A stretch of DNA of 64,000 nt. Origin: Triglochin maritima. Its lineage: Eukaryota; Streptophyta; Magnoliopsida; Alismatales; Juncaginaceae. The notes beneath the pieces were generated by a model that did not search any database, was not told the DNA's origin, and saw only the letters and a list, made by a program, of their open reading frames with translations. The stretch lies in NCBI GenBank assembly GCA_963682175.1, contig OY821779.1, positions 7,080,501 to 7,144,500 on the forward strand. Direction: 5' to 3'. Of this stretch, positions 11,407 through 23,274 are shown piece after piece. Each line of letters opens with the position of its first letter. Within the stretch, counting starts at the first letter, position 1. Both the position numbers and the translations under genes were made by a program.

Positions 11407-11871
11407 TTTCGCCTTGTCTTGGTTTTCGTTACTGGAATGGAAAGGTTTTGGAGCAATGAAGGTTTTGGATGAGCGTATGGAAAGGAACTCCGGGTGAAAT
11501 GGGGAAAGTTACTCGAATGCTGTACCGCCGCTACTGATGTACGTGAAGTCGAACCGTCTAATCGTGATTTAGGGAAATGAACCGTCGCACGGAAATGAAC
11601 CGTCGCACCCAACAAATCGTGATTTAGGGAAATGAACCGTCGCACCCAACAATTCGTATACATTTCCCCGCGCAGAGGTTTTGGTTGACTGGACGCACAC
11701 CTGGCAGCTGACGTGTTATTCCACGTAGGACGCGTCACGGACGCTCGCGTCCGTATATAACTACTCCTTTTTTTATACCCACTTGATGGGCGCTAGCGAT
11801 TCTTATACCCATTTTTTTCGAGGATAATTGATGGCACGTCGTTACAAAACAATATAACTTTCAAAAACATT

Positions 11872-12635
11872 TATTTTTTTATGTCATTGAAAAATTAACA
11901 TTATGTCTCAAATATCATTACGAAAGACTATAATTCTCAATGATCGCTGTCACGACGGTTTCCGTTGATGACGTCATCTTTTTAGTCGATGACATCATCA
12001 ATGGAATAAAAAATTAAATTGTCAAATTTACAAATCTCACATTGTATAATCTTTTAATTACTTTTAAAACTTCATTCTCTCTCTCATCCTTCTTTCACAT
12101 ACTCTCTTTCTCCACTTTTCACACACACTCTCTCATCCTCTTTCACTCTCTCTCATCATTCTTTCTCTCTCTCTCTCTCCTTTCTCCCTCTCCACTCTCT
12201 CTCCTTCCCTCAATATTTCTCCCATTCTTTTTTCTCTCTCTCACTAAAATCTCTCTCTAGCTCTCTAGAATCTCAAGAATCTCTCTCTAGAGAGAGATTT
12301 TAGAGAGAGAGAAAGATGAGGGAAGGAGAGAGAGTGAAGGAGTGGAGAGGGGGAAATGAGAGAGAAAGAGAGTGAAAGAAGGAAAAGAGAGAGTGAAAAA
12401 GTGGAGAGAGAGATGAGAGAGATAAAAGAGAAAAAGAAGTTTCAAAAGGAATTAAAAGATTATACAAGGTGAGATTTGCAAATTGTACAATTAAATTTAA
12501 TTTTTTATTTCATTGATGATGTCATCGACGGAAAAGATGATGTCATCAACCGTTACGGTAGTGATCATTGAGACTTATAATATTTTGTAATGGGATTTGT
12601 GACATAATGTTGGTTTTTCGATGATATATAAGCAA
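11872..12635. mobile_element. Long foldback (inverted-repeat) element, ~0.76 kb
   Basis: The left arm (from about 11872, with aacattatgtc at 11897) and right arm (to about 12635, with gacataatgtt ending at 12611) are reverse complements along almost their whole length. Paired words include tcaatgatc, gatgacatcatcaatg and ttgtataatcttttaatt. The centre, near 12270-12290, is CT/AG-rich (ctctctctag palindromes), so the transcript would fold into one long hairpin of roughly 370-bp arms. No coding capacity and no clear target duplication. Possible MITE or hairpin small-RNA locus. Confidence 0.8.
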
Positions 12636-12648
12636 ATAGGTATACAAT

Positions 12649-13690
12649 CAGGGGTGGACCCAGGTGTGGGTACGTGTAGGCAAGTGTCCACCCTTGGATT
12701 TTATGTTAATAAACTTATGTATTGTTTTCTTTAAGAGTGCCCACATTATGTATTGTTTTTTTAAGTGTGCCTACTTTGATTTATACGTACTAGACACATC
12801 ATCCCAACGGTTTTAGAAAAAGAGTACGCCACGTATAATTTCGTGTACGTTTTGGATACACACAAAACTACCCCAAATATAACTATAAATAAATGATAAC
12901 TATTTTTAGAAAAACATATTCGCTCACCAAGCCACAAAGACAAAATGTTACCAAACACCACATCTAACATAGAGACCGAGGAGTTTTGAAACAAACTTAA
13001 ACTTTGAACTCTTCCGATGTGGGGACTAAACGGTTTCCACACAGACTCACACATTCAAAGAATAATTACAACGTTGTTTCGATTTTAAACTAAAACATGT
13101 GATGGCATAGTGGTTAATTACCCTTAAGCTTGAAATCTGAGTTTGATTCCTAGGTTTGACATCTTGCTTTTCAATTTTTTGATCAAAAAATTATAAAACT
13201 AAGTTGTTTGAACGTGGGTCATCAAAAGACAAAAGGCAGCACTTTACCACTGCAATAATAGGTTATTAATGTATATACGGGGTTTAGTAAATATATAATA
13301 ATAACGTGTATTCTGTGTAATATAACTTTGTTTTTTATTAACTCACAATACAAATATTAATAACCACATATATTTGATGTCAAAATTGATATTTTCGGAT
13401 ATTCGGATATGATTTGACTTATATCAGAATTTGAAAACGGTAAAAAAATATAAATCAATTTCAATTCTAAATTGTATTTGGTAAAAACATCTTTACTAAA
13501 TACCAACCAAATTGTTATTTTCGAATTGGATACTCGGATAATTTGTTAGTATTTGCATCCCTAGTCTCTCCCATTAGCGGGGCTTTCGCCTTGGAGCCCG
13601 ATAAAAGAGTCTCATTAAAAGTATTCTTAGAAACCATTTACAGTTATAAGGTTCACAACCTTCAATTCAGTTCTGGATCCGCCCGTGTGC
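12649..13690. mobile_element. Degenerate non-autonomous hAT-like remnant
   Basis: The left end caggggtggacccagg (12649) and the right end tctggatccgcccgtg (about 13673-13688) form an imperfect inverted pair resembling CAGGGGCGGATCCAGA-type ends of plant hAT (Tip100-like) elements. No 8-bp target duplication remains and no protein is readable inside. Identification rests on the two ends only. Confidence 0.4.
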
Positions 13691-13879
13691 AGTGATAGTT
13701 TTTGTGAATTACTGTGTGCAGTAAAAAAATCTGAAAAGCTCCAACAAAAGGAAGAGAGAGTAATCAAATACTATATAAGTTATGATGTTTCCATGAGCTA
13801 AGAAAGAAAATCCAACTTGAGTACTCTTACCGGAGTAGAAAGCAAATTTAGTAGTGGGCCACGTGATATATTATTACAT

Positions 13880-15060
13880 TAAGACGGGGAATCTTCTATT
13901 CTTAAAATTCTATTAAAAAATCGAATCTACCACGAAAAATCACAAATTTAAAATGTAAAAATCATGATTTCTAAAAGAATTAAAATTCGTTTAGATAGAA
14001 AAATAATTGCTCGTGATTCAAAATAATAAATGACTAGTATGCTCTTAGATTTAAATATATATTGTTATTAGATTATCATTGTAAGATATGATATGATTTT
14101 TTTTTATTAAGCTAGAATATTTACTAAGGTAAAAATATTTATGTTATTTTTTAATATTAAAAATTATCATAAAATACAATGTAGAAGAAAATTATCTAAT
14201 AAATATCGTAAAATATTAATTTCTAATTTAATTTTTTTTTCTAAAAACAGTAAAATATAATGATATTATGGTAAATACAACCTAAAATTTCTGGAATCCT
14301 ACAAGAAGTTATTTTTTTCTAGTCTTTTGATTGTATAGAAAACTTACTCCGGATTCTTAAGGGTTTCACAGGAATCAGAATCCAAATTCTTGTTTGGAAA
14401 CACAAATTTCAAGAATCTGAATCATTACTAGAATCTTATGCAAGAATCTCTAGCCAAACATACACTTATTCTCAGTTCAGATTTCAGTAAGAATCAGGGT
14501 AGAATCCAATTAGGCTTTTCAAACAGAAATCAACTCTAGATTCTGTAAGAATCTCTAGATTCTTAACAATGGAATTTGTATAGAATCAAGAAGTTGAATT
14601 TTTATAACTTTTTACAAGAATAATTTTTATAATTTTTAGATTGACATTTACCATATTATCCTCAGTTGTATTTATCATAATACACTCATATTTTAATTTT
14701 TTTTATTCGATAAATTTCTAATTAGAAATTAATTTTTTACGATATTTATTAGATAAATGTCACATATATTATATTTTATGATAGTTTTAATATTACAAAC
14801 TAATATTAAAAACATATAGTTCTCATTGACATTACATAAATATTCTACCTTAATAAAAAAGTTTATATCATAGTAATCTAATAACAATATAAATTTAAAT
14901 CTATGAACATACTGGTCATTTAACATTTAGAATCATGAGTATTTTTTTTCTTCCATCCAAACGAATTTTATTTCTTTTAGGAATCATGATTCTTGCATTT
15001 CCACTTAAAATCTGACTTCTCACAGGAATTCTATCTAAGAATCCCTATCCAAACGGACCC
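13880..15060. mobile_element. Foldback MITE of ~1.2 kb
   Basis: The region 13880-14260 pairs in inverted orientation with 14690-15060 (for example aatcatgatttctaaaagaat against ctttaggaatcatgatt, and tattaagctagaatattta against its partner near 14850). The ends resemble a GGGTCCGTTTGGATAGGGATTC-type MITE end. A central block (14330-14600) with attcttgtttggaaac and ctagccaaacatacac may be a second nested MITE. The right half only, from 14323, is copied at 22023. Confidence 0.6.
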
Positions 15061-15559
15061 GAAATTGTAAATCTTAATTCATATCACAATTTAAATATAC
15101 ATGTTGAAAATTATAAATTTTGAAAATCGTTTTATTCGATATTTTAATGATTAAAAAAACAATAGATATTGTTTACAAATTTAACATCACTTATCTTATA
15201 TAAAATTACATTTAAAATTTGTAATTTTGGCATCTAAACTAATATCGTGATATAAAATAAGAACTACGATTTAAAATTTTCATTCGGAATTTAAATTTAC
15301 TGTCAAAGGATTTTATTCTTTAAGGACGGTTAATCTCTCCTCTTGTATTTAATTATATGGTCTCAAAACTCACCATTCAAAAGTCAAAACGTGCGAAACA
15401 ATATCTGGACAACCACCTTCAAAGCAGATTCTTTTCTTTCTTTCTCTCATTGTTTTTCTGAAAATCAAATCAACTTTCTATCCTAAGTCCGATAAAGAGA
15501 ACCTGGTGCAAGGAACCTATCAACATCAAGGTGCGCATCAGGACGTATGGCACCTTCAC

Positions 15560-17717
15560 TGTTAGATCCCTAACCTAGGGTTAGTGGACTAATGATGTTT
15601 AAAGTGTGGTTTGCATGGGGAAGGTGAATGTGCAGGAGTTGCATGGGAAGGTGAAGGGGGTGAGCACTGTATATGAGGGGAGAGAGAGTCGGGTGGTACT
15701 GTAGCATCCGAGTTTTGTTAAATAAGGCTCTTCTTTCTTTCTTCTTCTTCTTCTTTCATCTCCTTCCTCATTTCTTCTTCCTTCCTTGCTGGTGCGCGCG
15801 GTGGGAGCAGCTGTCGCGGAGGGGGCAGACGAGGAAGACATTCGTGCGGAGGCTTAGCGCAAGGAGATCGGAGGAGGCGACGTGCGTGAGCGGAGCTCCG
15901 GCGTTTCGTCGTCGTGGTTGAGGTATGCCGCTCTCTAGTGTGGTTTTGTTGTTGACACTCATGAGAGGGTCGTGTTGGTCGGTCGGAGGAGGTCGGAGGC
16001 CTCTCCGACGTCGCGTTTGGGCGAAGAAACCTCGGCTGGCGCGAGGTTGAAGACGACCGGACGGTCGACCGGCCCTTGGGCGGTCGACCGATTGCATGTA
16101 TATCTTTACTGCCTGTTGCGTTTCGGTCGACCGAGGCCTTGTGTTCGGTCGACCGGAACTTAAGTTTATTTGTTTATATTGCATGTTGTTCGGACGTAGG
16201 CTTGAGTTCGGTCGACCGTTATATGACGTAGAAATGTAGGTTGACCCTAACTGTTATCGGTCGACCGAGACCCCTGAGTCGGTCGACCGAAGGATTAAAA
16301 GATTGAAAATAGTGTGTTGTTAGTTTGCGGTCGACCGGGACCCCTGAGTCGGTCGACCGATAGGATGATTCGAATGTTGACCAAACTCCGGATTTTGACT
16401 TCGTTCGGTCGACCGGTTTTAGACCTTCGGTAGACCATTGGGGGGATTGTGTTCTGTGCGCAGCGGTAGACCGTGTTAGGGACGGTCGACCGATTCCTTT
16501 CTGGAAACGGTCGACCGAATCACCTCTTACGGTCGACCGTTTGGGCCCAGGACAGAATTCCTGGTTCCCTTTTTGAACGCCAACTTTGCCATGGAAACCC
16601 GTGTCCTCGCCTTGTGCGTGAGCCGGGAGGTGACGGTGGGGGCGTGATGCGTGCCTGCTCAGGGACCGCCGTTGGGAAGAGTGTGGGTGTTCGGGACGCG
16701 TTAGTTCCAGGTATGGAGCGTGACTAAATGTGATGGATGGATTGGAATTATTGTAGTATAGCAGGCCTGATGGATCGCGGATCCCAATGTTGTTGTTTGT
16801 GCGGGCACGCAACTGGCGTTGGGTGAGCTGACTACCGGCCCACGGGCTACGGAGGTCGCTGCCCTGCTTTTATAGCGGCGCAGTTGGTGTTTGCGGCTCG
16901 AGGAGCCTGATGACCTGGCAGACTTCGGTCTGGATTTGTCCGATGTTGTGCCGGACTGTTGTTATGGACCACCGATGTTGTGCCGGTGATGCCGCCGAGG
17001 TTGTGCCGGCGATGGTGATTGTTGGGCCGAGGCTGTTCCGGCTATGTTGTTTTCCTCGGCTGGGCACCTACCGAGATGTTGTTGTTATACCTTCCGGGCG
17101 ACGGCCCCGTTGGTCCCTGTGGCTCCGACCACTGAGATTTGCAGATCTGTATTCTATCGGCGCGCAGGCGTGACAGAGGCTCCCTGCCGAACCCTTGAGT
17201 AGTGTAGCTGCGTGTGGGGGGTGCGATGTCGCGTTCTGTAAGACTGCATGTGCCTGCAGTAGGTCTCCTCGGGAGACTCGTTGTTGATTGTCGGACTGAT
17301 GTCCTGTTTTACCCTTCGGGGGAACTGTTTTCCTTTCTGTCGATGCCATGACATGATACTAGTATGATAGGTCCATTATGTAATGCATGCATGTAGGTGA
17401 GTTGGCATACGAGGTTTCCTTCTGGAAACTCAGGCATTGTTGTTATATATTTTCAGGACCGCAGTAGGTCCAGTAGGGTGGTGATCGGCGGGCGCGCGCG
17501 TTTGGAGTCGGATCCTCTAGTCAGACCACTGAGGTCCACATGATTACGTTTATCTTCCCTTGTCGTTTTGTTGTAATCATGTATTCATTTTGGCAAACTC
17601 TGATGTATTATGGTGCACCGCTTTATTGTTTATGAGAAGTAACAGTCCCGCCTTGATTATTGTGCTCTTTGTCTTGATTATGAATTTTTAAATTTTCCGC
17701 TGTTTCGGGATGTTACA
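15560..17717 (+). mobile_element. Solo LTR (Tekay-like gypsy) in copy A
   Basis: 2158 bp, starting TGTTAGATCC and ending GGGATGTTACA, flanked by the 5-bp duplication TTCAC at 15555-15559 and 17718-17722. The layout (palindrome cluster, then GC-rich tail, then 'tttccttctggaaactcagg') parallels the LTR of the intact gypsy element at 36261, so it is a related but distinct family. No internal region is attached. Confidence 0.88.
16062..16539. repeat. CGGTCGACCG palindrome cluster (solo LTR A)
   Basis: Thirteen perfect copies of the 10-bp palindrome CGGTCGACCG in 478 bp, plus degenerate CGGTAGACC copies. Two pairs share the same 12-bp spacer (agacccctgagt / ggacccctgagt), giving 22-bp start-to-start spacing. 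Confidence 0.95.
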
Positions 17718-17970
17718 TTCACGACCATGAATATTTCTTTGAAGTTTTGGAGCAATCTGTAACAATCTTAAAATCGCATTTTGTGTTGGCAAATATCAAA
17801 CCCTTCTGATTATTTCTTAAAAAAAGATACTTCATAAGGAAAAAATAGCAAGCACTTATTCATATTTAAATTTAAATAGAGAGAATAGATGTTGTTTACA
17901 ACAGTCAAAAAGCTCTTAAGAAAACGATTTCCTACGGTTTGAGGAAGGTATAAACACTTTGAAGACACTT

Positions 17971-20900
17971 CCGGATGGAGAAGATCTTCTGCGCTATTGG
18001 AGTAACACCTGAGAGGATGGTGGAGCTGGCCACCTATGTGTTTGATGGCGAGGCCGCCAACTGGTGGAGATCTACGTCCACGGTGTTGTTTGATGATCGT
18101 GTGGATGTGAGCTGGGAGGAGTTCTTGGAGGTGTTTCATGAGCAGTACTTCCCCCAGCATGTCAGGGAATAGAAGAGGGATGAGTTCATGTCGCTGGAGC
18201 AGAAGGACATGACACTGACGAGCTACATCAGCAGGTTCAACGCTTTGGAGCGTTACTGCCCTGAGATTTGTGTGACCCCAGAGCAGCGGGCGAGGAAGTT
18301 CGTGAAGGGACTGAGACAGCCGCTTCGATCTCGGGTGATCAACAGCATGCCGTGGACCCTTGCAGATGCGGTGAAGCATGCTACCATCATCGAGCAGGAC
18401 CAGAGGGAGTGTAATCAGGAGGCGCGGAAGGCGCCAGTGAGCACCGTTAGCAGAGTAGCTGGTCGTGGGGCAGGAAACCCGGGCAAGAGGCCCAGGTTCG
18501 ATGGAGGAGGAGCACGTCAGTCTGGAGCGTGCACTTACTGCGGGAGGTTCCATCCAGGGCAGGAGTGTCCCCGTCGGACTAGAGCGTGCATGGGTTGTGG
18601 GCAGATGGGACACTTTGTCCGTGATTGTCCTCAGAGGCAGGGAGAGCCGAGGAGGAGGCCAGGACCACCAGTAGTAGGCAGAGGCGGAGGCAGCCGGTCA
18701 GTTGTTCCACCGTGCCAGAGCAGGAGGACCGGGCGGGTCTTCACTATCCAGGCTGAGGAGGCGAGGGACTCCAACACCGTCGTGGAAGGTACGCTTTCAG
18801 TTTCTGGTTCTGTAGCGCGCGTGTTGTTTGATTGTGGCGCCACTCACTCCTTCATTTCGGAGAAGTTTGCTGGCGAGTTGGGTCGGACCCCTGTGCTGCT
18901 GACTGATGTTTTGGAGGTCAGCACGCCCATGGGTGAGGTGGGCACTGTGGGGAGCTTTTTCCCCGGCACCACAGTTGTTTCGGGAGACCATGATTTTCCG
19001 GCAGATCTGGTCTTGTTACCGATGGTAGACTTCGACGTCATACTGGGGATGGACTGGTTGTCACGGTACGACGTGCGAGTCTTTTGCCGTGAGAAGAAGA
19101 TCCTGATTCCGATGGAGGGCTTGCCAGATGTTCTGATCAGAGGTGCGAGGAGCAGAGGGGGTCGTCTGATTGTGTCTGCGGTTAAGGCACAGAGACTGAT
19201 ACAGCAGGGATGCCGAGCATTTGTGGCCACGCTGGTTGTTCCTGATCCTGAGACGAGGAGGCTGGAGGACATAGAGGTAGTGCAGGAGTTCCCAGATGTG
19301 TTTCCAGCGGAAATTCCAGCATTACCGCCGCACCGAGAGATTGAGTTCAGCATCGAGTTGGTTGCGGGTACGGCACCTCAGTCGAAGGCACCTTATCGGA
19401 TGACACCTGCTGAGTTGACGGAGCTGAAGAAGCAGTTGCAGGAGTTGATGGAGTCCGGGTTCATTCGACCGAGGGTTTCTCCATGGGGAGCGCCTGTGCT
19501 CTTCGTGAAGAAGAAGGATGGATCGTTGCGGATGTACATTGACTACAGGATGCTGAATAAGGTTACCGTTCGGAACCGGTACCCTTTGCCCAGGATTGAT
19601 GATTTGTTCGATCAGTTGTAGACGGCGAGAGTGTTCTCGAAGATCGATCTGCGTTCGGGCTATCACCAGTTGCGGATCAGGGAGGCGGATGCTCAGAAGA
19701 CAGCCTTCAGGACGCGGTACGGCCACTATAAGTTCTTGGTGATGCCATTTGGACTGACGAATGCGCCTGCGGCATTCATGGATCTGATGAATAGGACCTT
19801 CCAGCTGTACCTTGACAGATTTGTCGTGGTATTCGTGGATGACATCTTGGTATACTCGCCTGACAGGGAGCAGCATCGAGAGCACCTGAGGATTGTGCTG
19901 GGCATCTTGAGGGAGCAGCAGCTTTATGCCAAGTACACGAAGTGTGAGTTTTGGTTGGATCAGGTGGCTTTTCTGGGACATATTGTGTCAGCAGATGGGA
20001 TTTCAGTGGATCCGGCGAAGGTCGAGGCAGTGACTCAGTAGAGAGCCCCGACGAGCGTGACGGAGATCAGGAGTTTCGTAGGTCTGGCAGGGTATTACAG
20101 GCGGTTTATCCAGGATTTCTCCAAACTTGCGTCGCCGCTGACAGCGTTGACGCAGAAGGGCGTCAAGTTCGTTTGGTCCCAGAAGTGCGAGGACAGCTTT
20201 CAGGAGCTAAAGAGGCATTTGACGACAGCACCTATTCTGACGCTACCGAGTGGCAGTGGAGGCTACGTGATTTACAGCGATGCATCAGGGATATGCTTGG
20301 GTTGTGTCCTGATGCAGCATGGGAAGGTGGTCGCGTACGCTTCAAGGTAGCTGAAGGTGCACGAGAAGAACTACCCTACTCATGATCTGGAGTTGGCGGC
20401 GGTAGTTCATGCGTTGAAGACCTGGCGGCACTATCTGTATGGCGAGCAGTTCGAGGTCTTCACCGATCATCAGAGTCTGAAATACTTGTTCTCGCAGAAG
20501 GAGCTGAATATGAGGCAGCGCAGATGACTCGAGTTCCTTAAGGACTACGACTTCACCATTTCCTATCATCCGGGGAAGGCGAATTCAGTTGCAGATGCGC
20601 TGAGCAGGAAGGTGGAGGTTTCTGTTGCGAGTCTGTGCATCCAGGAGTGGAGGCTACTCGAGGCTTTGTCAGAGTGGAGTCCATTCACCGAGGGTTCAGA
20701 GGGAGCGGTGATTGCTGGGCTTCGGGTGGAGCCGCAGACTGTCTCACGGTTGGTTCAGGCTCAGCAGGGGGATGAGGAGTTAGCTGGTCTGCTACAGTTG
20801 GCTTCCAGAGATGGATCAGATTTCAGTGTGGGGGTTGATGGTGGTCTGAGGTTCAGGAGTCGGATCTGGGTGCCGAAGGTTGATGGGCTGAGAGATGACA

Positions 20901-22022
20901 TCATGGAGGAGGCACATAGAGCTAGATACACCATTCATCCGGGGAGCACGAAGATGTATAAGGACCTGCAGCGGAACTTCTGGTGGAAGGGCATGAAGAG
21001 GGACATTGCAAAGTTTGTGGAGCGATGCTTAGTCTGCCAGCAGGTGAAGATTGAGCATCAGAGGCTGGCAGGACCGATGCAGAGTATTGAGCTTCCTGAG
21101 TGGAAGTGGGAACACGTGACGATGGACTTTGTCACGGGATTGCCGAAGACGAGGAGATTCCACGACGCGATTTGGGTGATAGTCGATCGACTGACCAAGT
21201 CGGCGCACTTCTTAGCGATCCGGACCACGTTGCCTTTGGAGGGTCTAGCTAAGTTGTACGTGGAGGAGATTGTCAGGTTGCATGGGGTGCCGGTGAGCAT
21301 CATCTCCGATCGAGATCCTCGATTCACTTCCAGATTTTGGGGGAGTCTGCAGCAGGCTTTGGGAACGCGTCTGAGATTCAGTACAGCGTTTCATCCGCAG
21401 ACCGATGGTCAGTCAGAGAGGACGATTCAGACCCTGGAGGATATGCTGAGAGCATGCACACTGGATTGGGCAGGGCACTGGGATGAGCACCTGCTGCTGA
21501 TAGAGTTTGCCTACAACAACAGCTACCATTCGAGTATTGGGATGGCACCGTACGAGGCGTTGTACGGGAGGTCTTGCAGATCACCGGTATGCTGGAGTGA
21601 TGTGGGCGAGAGGCAGTTATTGGGGCCAAAGATTGTGCAGATGTACTCAGAGAAGGTGGATGTGATCAGGAGGAGGCTGGCCACAGCACAGAGCAGGCAT
21701 AAGAGCTATGCTGATCGACGCAGACGAGTGTTGAGTTTCGAGGTGGGCGACTATGTGTTTCTGAAGATTTCCCCTGCCCGAGGTGTGATGAGGTTTGGGA
21801 AGAAGGGGAAGCTCAGTCCGAGATATGTTGGGCCATTTGAGATCCTCGACCGAGTTGGAGAGGTTGCCTACCGGATTGCATTGCCGCCGCAGTTTTGGGG
21901 TCTGCATAATGTCTTCCATGTGTCGATGTTGAGGAAGTATGTGGCAGATCCGTCGCACGTTATTGAGATAGCAGTGCCAGAGATTCAGCAGGACTTGTCG
22001 CTCGAGGAGATGCCAGTCGAGA
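17971..22022 (+). pseudogene. Truncated Ty3/gypsy gag-pol fragment, five in-frame stops
   Basis: One reading frame runs through the whole fragment without any frameshift: partial gag ([19 protein letters not shown]), two zinc knuckles ([13 protein letters not shown] and [14 protein letters not shown]), protease ([10 protein letters not shown]), reverse transcriptase (FVDD), RNase H, integrase with HPQTDGQSERT, and the start of the C-terminal region. It is interrupted at 18170, 19619, 20039, 20348 and 20525 by stops. The first 60-70 gag codons and the C-terminal chromodomain are cut off at both junctions, and no LTR, primer site or polypurine tract is attached. Close relative of the intact element at 38288. 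Not functional. Confidence 0.92.
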
Positions 22023-23274
22023 TCTTTTGATTGTATAGAAAACTTACTCCGGATTCTTAAGGGTTTCACAGGAATCAGAATCCAAATTCTTGTTTGGAAA
22101 CACAAATTTCAAGAATCTGAATCATTACTAGAAACTTATGCAAGAATCTCTAGCCAAACATACACTTATTCTCAGTTCAGATTTCAGTAAGAATCAGGGT
22201 AGAATCCAATTAGGCTTTTCAAACAGAAATCAACTCCAGATTCTGTAAGAATCTCTAGATTCTTAACAATGGAATTTGTATAGAATCAAGAAGTTGAATT
22301 TTTATAACTTTTTACAAGAATAATTTTTATAATTTTTAGATTGATATTTACCATATTACCCTCAGTTGTATTTATCATAATACACTCATATTTTAATTTT
22401 TTTTATTCGATAAATTTCTAATTAGAAATTAATTTTTTACGATATTTATTAGATAAATGTCACATATATTATATTTTATGATAGTTTTAATATTACAAAC
22501 TAATATTAAAAAGTCATTGACATTACATAAATATTCTACCTTAATAAAAAAGTTTATATCATAGTAATCTAATAACAATATAAATTTAAATCTATGAGCA
22601 TACTGGTCATTTAACATTTAGAATCATGAGTATTTTTTTTCTTCCATCCAAACGAATTTTATTTCTTTTAGGAATCATGATTCTTGCATTTCCACTTAAA
22701 ATCTGACTTCTCACAGGAATTCTATCTAAGAATTCCTATCCAAACGGACCCGAAATTGTAAATCTTAATTCATATCACAATTTAAGTATACATGTTGAAA
22801 ATTATAAATTTTGAAAATCGTTTTATTCGATATTTTAATGATTAAAAAAACAATAGATATTGTTTACAAATTTAACATCACTTATCTTATATAAAATTAC
22901 ATTTAAAATTTGTAATTTTTGGCATCTAAACTAATATCGTGATATAAAATAAGAACTACGATTTAAAATTTTCATTCGGAATTTAAATTTTAGGTTATCA
23001 ACGTGAATAAATTACTGTCAAAGGATTTTATTCTTTAAGGACGGTTAATCTCTCCTCTTGTATTTAATTATATGGTCTCAAAACTCACCATTCAAAAGTC
23101 AAAACGTGCGAAACAATATCTGGACAACCACCTTCAAAGCAGATTCTTTTCTTTCTTTCTCTCATTGTTTTTCTGAAAATCAAATCAACTTTCTATCCTA
23201 AGTCCGATAAAGAGAACCTGGTACAAGGAACCTATCAACATCAAGGTGCGCATCAGGACGTATGGCACCTTCAC

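Larger units (their letters stand above)
2898..11745. mobile_element. Mutator-like element with transposase and Ulp1-like gene (Kaonashi-type MULE)
   Basis: The two genes inside (MULE transposase on +, Ulp1-protease gene on -) are arranged convergently, and both are linked to the same TCCGGA short-repeat arrays, so they belong to one element. MULEs carrying Ulp1-like genes are known from plants (the Kaonashi/KI group of Arabidopsis, CUMULE of melon). Boundaries are approximate: they are set on a 15-bp word, cgcgtcacggacgct, present at 2898-2912 and again at 11731-11745 in the same orientation (an 11-bp copy lies at 3423-3433). I could not find convincing long terminal inverted repeats or a 9-bp target duplication, so the real ends may lie outside. 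Confidence 0.6.
14323..17970 (+). repeat. 3.65-kb direct duplication, copy A
   Basis: Sequence from tcttttgattgtatag at 14323 to gaagacactt at 17970 is repeated at 22023-25684 with a near-constant 7.7-kb offset and only scattered substitutions and small indels (for example copy A lacks about 22 bp near 15300 that copy B has around 22990). It contains the right half of the foldback MITE, 0.5 kb of flank, a solo LTR with its target duplication, and 0.25 kb of flank. Copy A keeps the original left context (complete MITE). Confidence 0.9.

Noticed and set aside
13103..13150. tRNA-like A box (tggcatagtgg) and B box (gtttgattcc)
   Set aside because: Both match Pol III box consensus loosely and at reasonable spacing, but no tRNA fold, tail or target duplication is visible; a similar stretch is common inside plant hAT remnants.
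16219..16812. Minus-strand frames rich in VDR/RST in LTRs (also 23933-24526, 37060-37353, 43582-43875)
   Set aside because: Products of the CGGTCGACCG palindromes, not proteins.
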